Assembly: GCA_964528155.1 (NCBI GenBank) | Contig: CAZGRL010000077.1 | Coordinates: 1-16,834, forward strand | DNA: 16,834 nucleotides | Direction of reading: 5' to 3' | From: G001797105 sp964528155 | Lineage (GTDB): Bacteria; Chloroflexota; Anaerolineae; Anaerolineales; E44-bin32 | Shown: positions 8,101-14,550 of the stretch, piece by piece | Position numbering within the stretch: position 1 is the first letter of the stretch | Layout of the letters: every line of letters begins with the position of its first letter | Notes under the pieces: model-generated | The model's database searches: none | The model's input: the letters and a program-made list of their open reading frames with translations, nothing else | Told to the model about the DNA's origin: nothing | Program-made: the position numbers and the translations under genes

Positions 8101-9008
8101 AGCTTGTAGCGCCCGACGCGCTCGAGATCGTAGCGGCGCTGATCAAAGAGCTGATCACGCAGATACTCGCGCGCGTTGTCCAGCGTCGGCGGATCACCCG
8201 GCCGCATCCGGCGGTAGAACTCGATCAGGGCTTCCGCTGCCAACGTCCTGCCCTGCTTGATCTCCCAGGTCGGTTCCTGACGGATCGTGGTTGCGATGTA
8301 CGGGTGATCCGGGTTGACATCCGAGGTGGCAAAGATCTCAAGGATCTCCTCGTCGGATCCTTCCTTAATAGGGCTATTGCCCAGGCCGTCGTCCACCGCC
8401 GCCAGCGCCCGCAGCAGGATCGTCACCGGAACGGTCCGCTTGCGATTGAACTTGAGCGTGAGATAGTCGCTTTTGCGGGTTTCGAACTCCATCCAGGCCC
8501 CGCGGTCGGGAATGAGCTTGGCCCCGGCCAGACGTCGACCGGTGGCCCGATCGTCGGGCGCCTCGAAGTACACGCCGGGGGACCGGATGAGCTGAGAGAC
8601 GACGACGCGTTCCGTCCCGTTCACGATGAAGGTGCCCTTCTCGGTCATGATCGGGAAGTCGCCCAGGAAGATGTCCTGGCGGATCGGCTCGGGTACCTCG
8701 GGGCCGGCGAGCAGGACCGAGACGTAGAGCGGCGCGGCATAGGTCAAGTCCCGTTCGAGACACTCTTCGATCCCGTGCTTCGGCTCTTCGAACCAATAGG
8801 TCAGATCGAACTCCCGGCTCTCCGGGCTCGTACCGGGGAAGAACAGTTTCATGCCTCCGTTGTACGACTCGATTGGGGAGACCTCATCGAAAAGCTCGGC
8901 CAGACCCTCGTGCTTCAACCACTCAAAGGACTCGAGCTGGACCTCGATCAGGGTCGGAAGGCTGAAAACGTCGGGGATTCGGGAATACCGCTTCAGAGAA
9001 GATGCCAT
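5106..9008 (-). CDS. rpoB: RNA polymerase beta subunit
   Basis: Catalytic beta subunit of RNA polymerase, 1,300 residues. The core is well conserved. The rifampicin region [15 protein letters not shown]...[13 protein letters not shown] keeps the usual sensitive-type Asp, His and Ser. The active-site motif [12 protein letters not shown] and the C-terminal block [39 protein letters not shown] follow. Between [14 protein letters not shown] (from residue 976) and [12 protein letters not shown] (from residue 1132) lie about 130 extra residues, rich in Trp and acidic residues, absent from the E. coli and Bacillus proteins as I know them. The ATG at 9008 has AGGAG 7 nt upstream. It has its own promoter and a leader terminator. 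The usual downstream partner rpoC is not present in the roughly 1.9 kb before rpsL, and rplJ/rplL are not upstream. Confidence 0.98.
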   Translation of the reverse strand: [1300 protein letters not shown]

Positions 9009-9075
9009 TCAGCAACTCCTAAACGATGAGAGGTGGCCGGGCGGGTCATGGCGTCACGACCGACGCGAGGCGCGC

Positions 9076-9101
9076 AAAAATCCGGCCCATATGAGGGCCG
9101 G
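9076..9101 (-). terminator. Intrinsic-terminator-like hairpin in the rpoB leader (candidate attenuator)
   Basis: On the minus strand a perfect 7-bp stem CCGGCCC/GGGCCGG (6-nt loop, plus positions 9082-9101) is followed by A and five T (9076-9080). It lies between the predicted rpoB promoter and the start codon, about 70 nt before the ATG, so it could only act as an attenuator of rpoB. Growth-linked attenuation ahead of rpoB is known in other bacteria; here it is inferred from the sequence alone. Confidence 0.65.
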
Positions 9102-9172
9102 GGGAATCGACTTCTTTGCGCTGACCTATTCACGCCCGATGCCCGACCTGAAACTGGAGTGTGCGAACTCAT

Positions 9173-9201
9173 ATTGTACCACCATATGCCGGGCGGGGCA
9201 A
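9173..9201 (-). promoter_or_regulatory. Sigma70-type promoter of rpoB
   Basis: Minus strand: -10 TACAAT (9173-9178), 17-bp spacer, -35 TTGCCC (9196-9201). The predicted start is near 9166, giving a leader of about 158 nt that contains the terminator-like hairpin. Confidence 0.65.
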
Positions 9202-9312
9202 GCAAGTGATGGTGGCGCCTCGCAAGCGCTTCGGATGGCCCCGGAGGCCCGCCACTTCATTCCCCTCCCACCCTCCCCCGGTCACAACCATTGGTTGCGC
9301 TAACCCGGCATT

Positions 9313-9333
9313 GCGGTCGGCTCTGCCGACCGC
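9313..9333. repeat. 9-bp perfect hairpin
   Basis: GCGGTCGGC/GCCGACCGC with a TCT loop. It lies in the gene-free stretch 9202-9780, which holds only hairpins and repeat-like sequence; no convincing gene is seen there on either strand. Confidence 0.6.
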
Positions 9334-9357
9334 ATTCCCGTGATCGCACTTGTTGCC

Positions 9358-9410
9358 CTCTCCCCCGTCCTTCGACTTTGCTTCGCTCCGCTCAGGATGA
9401 CGGGGGAGAG
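9358..9410. repeat. Dispersed-repeat-like element with 12-bp terminal inverted repeats
   Basis: CTCTCCCCCGTC at 9358-9369 pairs perfectly with GACGGGGGAGAG at 9399-9410. The 29-bp interior (TTCGACTTTGCTTCGCTCCGCTCAGGAT in part) resembles short REP-like intergenic repeats seen in many bacterial drafts. Copy number cannot be judged here. Confidence 0.55.
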
Positions 9411-9452
9411 AGTGGGGTGTGGGATGCTCGATCCAGATGGCCTCAGCCTTCG

Positions 9453-9720
9453 TGTCATTCCGAGCCCCGAAGGGGCGAGGGACCTTGCAGGCGCCAGAGA
9501 ATCCCTGCAACGACCCAAACGCAAGGCGACGATCGGGGTGAGAGGCCTTTGCCTCCGGCGGATGAAAGCGCCCCGCGCCTCGGGGATTACTCGCACGCCA
9601 CCACGAGCGTGCTCCCTGGCCTGCGGCCTGCCTGCACCTGCCCGCCCTGGCGGTCGGGCCAGGGTGGCGCCCTTGAAGATCGCAAGGACAGGCAGGCACA
9701 GGTGGGCAGGCGGAATGACA
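9453..9720. repeat. MITE-like, hairpin-dense repeat bounded by 10-bp inverted repeats
   Basis: The segment opens with TGTCATTCCG (9453-9462) and closes with its exact inverted complement CGGAATGACA (9711-9720). Inside is a chain of back-to-back hairpins: GCCCC/GGGGC (9464-9476), TTGCAGG/CCTGCAA (9485-9510), GAGGC/GCCTC (9542-9555), CCCCG/CGGGG (9571-9585), GCACGC/GCGTGC (9593-9612) and CCCTGGC/GCCAGGG (9645-9664). There is no plausible protein. The bounded palindromic structure suggests a non-autonomous mobile repeat or decayed REP cluster. Confidence 0.5.
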
Positions 9721-9780
9721 AGATCGGGGGGATGGGGCCGGCCGGAGATCCAGAGTTGACACCGTCTCGGCCAACCTTGG

Positions 9781-12183
9781 CTAAGGCCGGACGTAGAGCT
9801 GCCTGTAAATGGCGAAGGCCTCGTAGATGGTGCGGATATACCGATGCGGCTCGGCCAGCCGGATCACCTCGAGGAACAGATCGGGGTCATCCGGCGCGAG
9901 GTCCTCCCATACCAGCGTGTTCCCGGGCCCGCCATTGTAGGCAGCCAGGGCAGCAAATAGATCGCCGTCGAAGCGCTTGCGCTGGTTCGCCAGGTAGTGA
10001 ACGCCGAACCTGATGCTCACCGCGGGACGGTAGAGGTCGTCGGCGGTGTAGTTCGGCGGCCAACCCAATTGGTCGGCGATTTCCGCCCCGGTGTCCGGGA
10101 CAACCTGCATCAATCCTCGGGCCGCGGCAAACGAAGTGGCGTAGCCGTCGAACAAGCTCTCCTGTCGGACGACCGAAAGCACGAACAGGCCGTCGAACCC
10201 TTCATCGGCCGCCTCCGGCAAGATGAGCTCACCGAAGTACGGGCCGAAGCGGACTCGATTGAAGTAAATGGGGGCGCTCATCGTGGCGGCGTCGTCCATT
10301 CCGGCCAACTGGAGGATCTGTCGCGAAGCCAGGATCGCCTGTCGGTAGAGCTTGAGGTCCAGAAACTTGAGCATCAACCGGTAGGTTGACTCGGCGTCCT
10401 GCATGTATTCTTGCTGAAGGGAGGCGAATTCGGCGGCGGCCTGGTCCGATAGACCGAGCTCGAGGAGTTCTTCACCGCGAATCATCCTCCCGTCTGACAC
10501 AAGCTTGTCGTCCAACTCGCTGAGCGGCTCAGGGCCGACAATGGCGAAGGTGTCGCGAAGCCAGGCCGAGGCCTGGACGCGTTCAGCATCGAGGTCTACG
10601 TTGAAGTCGGGCATACCACCCGCATCAAACATCGGACGGCCGTCGACAAGATCGGCTGCCCGCACGCTGTAGTACCCGGTCGGATCGGCGGCGGTGGCCT
10701 CGAGCCACGACTGCCTGGCCGAGGCGGCATCTCCGGTCGCCTGGTAGGCTTTTCCGATCCACAGAGCAGCCCGGGCCGTATCCCCTGGCTCGCCAGCGAT
10801 CTGGCGGGCCAGCTCAAACGCCTGCCGGGCGTCATCGAACTCGCCGGTCCTATAGCGCGCGATGCCCGCTTCGTATGCCCCTTGATCGGCGAGATCGCTG
10901 GCCGGGTACTCGGACGGGATCCTCAACCAGATCTCGGCCGCGGTACTCAGATCGCCGGCTCGCTCCGATGTTTGCGCTGCGGCGAACAAGGCATCCGCTG
11001 CAGCCGGGCTGTCGGGCAAGGCCTCGACGAAGGCGAGATAAGTCCCCACGGCCTCGCTGTACAGACCGAGGTAGGCCCATTCGGTGCGGGCTTGCTGCAG
11101 CCATGCATCCTGACGATAGGGATCGTCGGGGAAATTCTGTGCGGCACGCAGGAAATCGATTCGGGCGCCTCCGGCGTCATCCAGGGCGCGCCTGGCCAGG
11201 CCCCGGAAGTAATAGGCCGTACCGGTCGGGTTGGAGGCGATCACGCGATCAAAGGCGTTGACTGCTGGCTGATACGCGCCGGCGTTGAAATCGACCAGCC
11301 CGCGCTGGAATTCATCCACTTCGACACCCGCGTCAACGAGCGTGATCAACCCGGAGTAGCTGTCGTAGGCGTCAGGGAAATTCATCACCGAATCCATGTA
11401 TCGGTCGTACGCGGCCTGTGTTTCTCCGAGACTCTCGAGGGCGCGCCCGGCGAGCAGATTCATCGTCGCCTTGGTGGCCGGATCGCTCGCTTCCCGATAG
11501 ACCTGATCGAACATCTCGATGGCGCTGGAGACATCGCCGCTCTCCATGTAGGCCTGGCCGATCTTGATCTCCACCCCGAGGCTGCCTCCGGTGCGGGGGC
11601 TGGCCTGAGCGGATTGATAGTGTGATATCGAATCGGCCGGCAGGCCTGCGCGGCGTAACACGTCGCCGATCCGCTCTTCGACATACGAGTCGATGCGGGA
11701 GGGCCTGAGTCGAAGGTACTCCTCGTACTCCGAGACCGCCAGATCGAGCGCGCCCAGGTCCTCGTAAGACAGGCCTCTCAAGAAATGAGCCCACCCGACG
11801 CGATCATCTTCGGCGAAGTCTGCGATGAACGCTCCCAACGCCTCGGCCGCATCCGACTGTCGGCCGGCACGCAGCAAGGTGACGCAGGCGCCAAAGCGGC
11901 CAGCCGCCCGAACCTCGGGATCGCTCGAGGCAGCTTCGACGGTACGGTACCCAGCCAGTGCTTGATCCCAGTCGCCGTCGAAAAGGGCGGTATCCGCCTC
12001 GGCGAGGATCTGGTTCGGCATCGGAGTCGGGGTCGCCGTCGGGGTCGGCGTCAGCGTCGGCGTGGGCGTGACGGTCGGCGTCGCCGTGGCGAGGACCGCG
12101 AGCTGGCTTGGCAGCGCGCAGGCAAGCCCGGTGATCAGAAGGAGAATGATGAGGGAGAATCCGCCGCTGGCAGGCTTCGACAT
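9781..12183 (-). CDS. TPR-containing, Slt70-like lytic murein transglycosylase, probable lipoprotein
   Basis: Enzyme expected to cleave peptidoglycan glycan strands with formation of anhydro-muramic ends, outside the membrane. From the ATG at 12183 it has 800 residues. There is a hydrophobic signal segment (residues about 9-21) with Cys22 in GLAC, a loose lipobox, followed by a Thr-Pro repeat linker to about residue 55. A long helical region with TPR-like repeats covers about 60-640, and a C-terminal SLT domain completes it. The SLT domain shows catalytic Glu675 in RQES, then ARGLMQVVP and AYNGGPGN. A longer reading from 12249 adds 22 residues, but would begin upstream of the promoter and put residues ahead of the signal peptide, so I reject it. 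There is no ribosome binding site; see the adjacent promoter. It is divergent from the mtnA set and monocistronic as far as visible. Confidence 0.9.
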   Translation of the reverse strand: MSKPASGGFSLIILLLITGLACALPSQLAVLATATPTVTPTPTLTPTPTATPTPMPNQILAEADTALFDGDWDQALAGYRTVEAASSDPEVRAAGRFGACVTLLRAGRQSDAAEALGAFIADFAEDDRVGWAHFLRGLSYEDLGALDLAVSEYEEYLRLRPSRIDSYVEERIGDVLRRAGLPADSISHYQSAQASPRTGGSLGVEIKIGQAYMESGDVSSAIEMFDQVYREASDPATKATMNLLAGRALESLGETQAAYDRYMDSVMNFPDAYDSYSGLITLVDAGVEVDEFQRGLVDFNAGAYQPAVNAFDRVIASNPTGTAYYFRGLARRALDDAGGARIDFLRAAQNFPDDPYRQDAWLQQARTEWAYLGLYSEAVGTYLAFVEALPDSPAAADALFAAAQTSERAGDLSTAAEIWLRIPSEYPASDLADQGAYEAGIARYRTGEFDDARQAFELARQIAGEPGDTARAALWIGKAYQATGDAASARQSWLEATAADPTGYYSVRAADLVDGRPMFDAGGMPDFNVDLDAERVQASAWLRDTFAIVGPEPLSELDDKLVSDGRMIRGEELLELGLSDQAAAEFASLQQEYMQDAESTYRLMLKFLDLKLYRQAILASRQILQLAGMDDAATMSAPIYFNRVRFGPYFGELILPEAADEGFDGLFVLSVVRQESLFDGYATSFAAARGLMQVVPDTGAEIADQLGWPPNYTADDLYRPAVSIRFGVHYLANQRKRFDGDLFAALAAYNGGPGNTLVWEDLAPDDPDLFLEVIRLAEPHRYIRTIYEAFAIYRQLYVRP

Positions 12184-12192
12184 GACGGCGCC

Positions 12193-12221
12193 ATGATAAG
12201 AGAGGCGGATGGGTGTGTCAA
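12193..12221 (-). promoter_or_regulatory. Consensus promoter of the lytic transglycosylase gene
   Basis: Minus strand: -35 TTGACA (12216-12221, perfect), 17-bp spacer, -10 TATCAT (12193-12198). Only 9 bp separate the -10 box from the ATG at 12183, so the transcript should start within about 0-4 nt of the start codon. This predicts a leaderless mRNA, consistent with the lack of a Shine-Dalgarno sequence. Confidence 0.72.
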
Positions 12222-12279
12222 TCTCGGTATCGCAAGCCTTGCCGTTCAACCTGGCGGATGCTAAACTCGCCGCTCCGCG

Positions 12280-12356
12280 GCAGCAAACAGCTGTCAGCGG
12301 TCAGGTATCAGCCGACAGCCGACAGCAAGAAGCAGTAAGCAATATGCAATATGCGA
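12280..12356. repeat. Degenerate 7-bp tandem array (11 units), left of the gap
   Basis: The stretch divides in register into eleven 7-mers, mostly of the form NNAGCNN: gcagcaa, acagctg, tcagcgg, tcaggta, tcagccg, acagccg, acagcaa, gaagcag, taagcaa, tatgcaa, tatgcga. A 48-bp segment without this pattern (12357-12404) follows, then the gap. Confidence 0.75.
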
Positions 12357-12404
12357 GAAACACAGACTGGGAACGCATCGAGGCAATCTCTGACCCATGG
12401 CTCA

Positions 12405-12504
12405 NNNNNNNNNNNNNNNNNNNNNNNNNNNNNNNNNNNNNNNNNNNNNNNNNNNNNNNNNNNNNNNNNNNNNNNNNNNNNNNNNNNNNNNNNNNNNNNN
12501 NNNN
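12405..12504. other. Scaffold gap of exactly 100 N
   Basis: A round-number run of N marks an assembly join of unknown true length. Heptad-type repeats lie on both sides, which probably caused the break. Anything between the transglycosylase gene and mtnA, including the mtnA promoter, may be missing. Confidence 0.98.
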
Positions 12505-12522
12505 GCTGACAGCTGCCAGCTG
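12505..12522. repeat. Heptad repeat remnant right of the gap
   Basis: Reads gctg, acagctg, ccagctg: two full 7-bp units and part of another, the same type as the array at 12280-12356. This suggests that the gap replaces part of a longer array. Confidence 0.55.
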
Positions 12523-12541
12523 AATACTCTCCGAGGCTCCG

Positions 12542-13600
12542 ATGAGAAGTATCGAATGGATCCCCGACGTCCCGGCCGTGCGGATGATCGATCAACGCCG
12601 GCTGCCGGGGCGGCTCGAGTTCCTCGAGCTGCGACGGCCTGAAGAGGTGGCGGCGGCTATCGCCGATATGGCCATCCGCGGAGCGCCGGCGATCGGCGCA
12701 GCGGCAGGGTTCGGACTGGCGCTGGCCGGTGTTTGCTCCGACGCCGACGATCCGGCCTCGCTCTGGGAGCATCTCGAGTCGGCCGCATCCACATTGAAGG
12801 CTTCGAGGCCGACAGCAGCCAACCTGGTCTGGGCCCTGGAGCGCGTCCTGGCGGCCGGTAAGGCCGCCATCGAGGACGACCCAAACGCTGTCCGCCAGGC
12901 GCTCATCCAGGCAGCCCAAGATTTGGCCGACGAGGACGTAGAAGTCAACCGACGAATGGGCCAGCACGGTGCCGCTCTGATCCCGGACGGCGCGACGGTG
13001 ATCCACCACTGCAATACCGGCGCACTGGCCACGGTCGACTACGGGACGGCACTCGGCGTGATCCGATGCGCCCACGAAGCCGGCAAGCGGTTGCACGTTC
13101 TGGTCGACGAGACTCGGCCGCGGCTGCAAGGGGCGCGGCTGACCGCCTGGGAGCTCGACCAGTATGGGATCGCTTACGACATCATCAGCGACGGAGCAGC
13201 CGGGTATTTCCTGCGACGTGGAGAAGTCTCCGCCGTTTTGATCGGGGCCGATCGAGTCGCGGCGAACGGTGACGTGGCCAACAAAGTCGGAAGCTACATG
13301 TTGGCCCTGGCAGCCAACGACAACGCCGTGCCGTTCTATTGTGTGGTGCCGATGTCCACGATCGACCTCGAGCTAGCCTCGGGCGAGTCAATCCCGATCG
13401 AAGAGCGCGATCCAGCCGAAGTCCTCGATCTTCAGTTCGAAGGTGAACGCGTGACGCCCGAAGACAGCCACGCTCGCAATCCTGCCTTTGACATCACCCC
13501 CAACCGGCTTGTCAGCGCGTTCGTGACCGAGGTGGGCGTGCTTCGACCGCCCTACCCGGCCGCCTTGACCTCAGCCGTAGGAAGGGCGCGTTCCTCGTGA
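12542..13600 (+). CDS. mtnA: S-methyl-5-thioribose-1-phosphate isomerase
   Basis: Converts methylthioribose-1-phosphate (from methylthioadenosine) to methylthioribulose-1-phosphate, the aldose-ketose isomerization of the methionine salvage pathway. The 352 residues show the eIF2B-alpha-like MtnA fold signatures: RGAPAIGAAAGFG at 46-58, HHCNTGALAT with catalytic Cys157, VDETRPRLQGARLTAWEL, and GADRVAANGDVANKVGSY with catalytic Asp237, then PMSTID. These distinguish it from ribose-1,5-bisphosphate isomerase and true eIF2B relatives. The ATG has GAGG about 8 nt upstream. Its stop overlaps the next gene by 4 nt (GTGA), implying translational coupling. The upstream region is cut by the scaffold gap, so a preceding mtnP or other gene cannot be excluded. 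Confidence 0.95.
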   Translation: MRSIEWIPDVPAVRMIDQRRLPGRLEFLELRRPEEVAAAIADMAIRGAPAIGAAAGFGLALAGVCSDADDPASLWEHLESAASTLKASRPTAANLVWALERVLAAGKAAIEDDPNAVRQALIQAAQDLADEDVEVNRRMGQHGAALIPDGATVIHHCNTGALATVDYGTALGVIRCAHEAGKRLHVLVDETRPRLQGARLTAWELDQYGIAYDIISDGAAGYFLRRGEVSAVLIGADRVAANGDVANKVGSYMLALAANDNAVPFYCVVPMSTIDLELASGESIPIEERDPAEVLDLQFEGERVTPEDSHARNPAFDITPNRLVSAFVTEVGVLRPPYPAALTSAVGRARSS

Positions 13601-14550
13601 ATATCGTCCTGACCGGATCCATCGCTTTCGATTACCTGATGACATTTCCCGGATACTTCCGGGATCACATCTTGCCCGAGAAACTCGATCGGCTCAGCCT
13701 GTCCTTTCTGGTCGATCACCTGGATCGGCGACGGGGAGGCATCGCCGCCAATATCGCCTATACACTGGCACTCCTTGGTGAAAGACCTCGGGTGATGGCC
13801 ACCGTCGGCGAAGACTTCGAGGAATACCGACGCTGGCTTGAGGCCGCTGGCGTCGACACCTCGGGCATCGTCACCATCCCGGGCATGTTCACGGCCTCGT
13901 TCTTCGTCAATACCGATCTGACCAACGCCCAAATCGCCAGTTTCTACACAGGCGCCATGGCCCGGGCATCGGATCTTCACTTCGGCGCCCTCGCCCCGCC
14001 GCCCGATCTGGCCATGATCTCGGCCAATGATCCCGCAGCCATGTCGAGCTACGTGGCCGAGTGTCACCAGCTTGGCCTTCCTTATATGTACGACCCAAGC
14101 CAGCAGGTCGTCCGGCTGGATCCCGAACCGATCCGACAGGGCCTGACCGGCTGCCGGGGCCTGTTCGTCAACGATTACGAGTTCAGCTTGATCGAGGAAA
14201 AGACCGGCCTCGGACTGACGGAAGTACAGTCGAGAGCTGAGACGATCATCATCACCCGGGGAGAAGCCGGCGCCGACCTCTACTCCGGCGGGGAGATGGT
14301 CCACGTGCCCGCCGTTTCGCCGGAGAAGATCGTGGATCCAACGGGGGTCGGCGACGCCTTCCGCGGCGGGTTTCTCAAGGGACACATGCATGGGCTGAGC
14401 CTGGAACGCTGCGGGCAGATGGGTGCCCTGGCAGCGACTTACTGCCTCGAGAATCAGGGTACCCAGGGTCAGACGTTCACACTACCCGAATTCGTCGCCC
14501 GATTCCGCCAGAACTTCGACGACCAAGGCGAACTGGATAGCTTGAAGTGA
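13597..14550 (+). CDS. PfkB-family kinase, candidate adenosine kinase
   Basis: Ribokinase/PfkB-fold kinase of 317 residues. The N-terminal signature GGIAANIAY is at 47-55, and the C-terminal signature DPTGVGDAFRGGF has the catalytic base Asp253. TRGEAGA (220-226) and the GVGDAF anion hole indicate ATP-dependent phosphorylation of a sugar hydroxyl. Substrate cannot be read directly. Its placement between mtnA and ahcY points to a nucleoside from S-adenosyl metabolism, most simply adenosine released by AhcY, making AMP. Methylthioribose kinase (MtnK) belongs to another fold, so it is not that. The GTG start at 13597 overlaps the mtnA stop (GTGA), and its own stop overlaps the next start in the same way. 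Other PfkB substrates such as ribose or fructose-phosphates remain possible. Confidence 0.85.
   Translation: MNIVLTGSIAFDYLMTFPGYFRDHILPEKLDRLSLSFLVDHLDRRRGGIAANIAYTLALLGERPRVMATVGEDFEEYRRWLEAAGVDTSGIVTIPGMFTASFFVNTDLTNAQIASFYTGAMARASDLHFGALAPPPDLAMISANDPAAMSSYVAECHQLGLPYMYDPSQQVVRLDPEPIRQGLTGCRGLFVNDYEFSLIEEKTGLGLTEVQSRAETIIITRGEAGADLYSGGEMVHVPAVSPEKIVDPTGVGDAFRGGFLKGHMHGLSLERCGQMGALAATYCLENQGTQGQTFTLPEFVARFRQNFDDQGELDSLK

Noticed and set aside
7299..9029. 576-residue open frame on the plus strand opposite rpoB
   Set aside because: It is wholly antisense to the strongly conserved rpoB, has low-complexity Arg/Asp/Leu composition and no recognisable domain. Long antisense frames are expected in GC-rich coding DNA.
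9291..10013. 240-residue plus-strand frame in the spacer and opposite the transglycosylase C-terminus
   Set aside because: It is composed of hairpin and repeat sequence plus antisense of the SLT domain, with no family resemblance.
12020..12100. Short tandem DNA repeat (gtcggcgtc-like)
   Set aside because: It encodes the Thr-Pro linker of the lytic transglycosylase, so the repetition is explained by the protein.
12184..12249. Upstream extension of the transglycosylase to an ATG at 12249
   Set aside because: It would start before the consensus promoter and place 22 polar residues before the signal segment.
12280..12356. CRISPR array
   Set aside because: The periodicity is 7 bp with no spacers, and no cas genes are nearby.
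12308..13129. Minus-strand frame running through the N gap and opposite mtnA
   Set aside because: It translates across unknown bases and is antisense to the clear mtnA gene.
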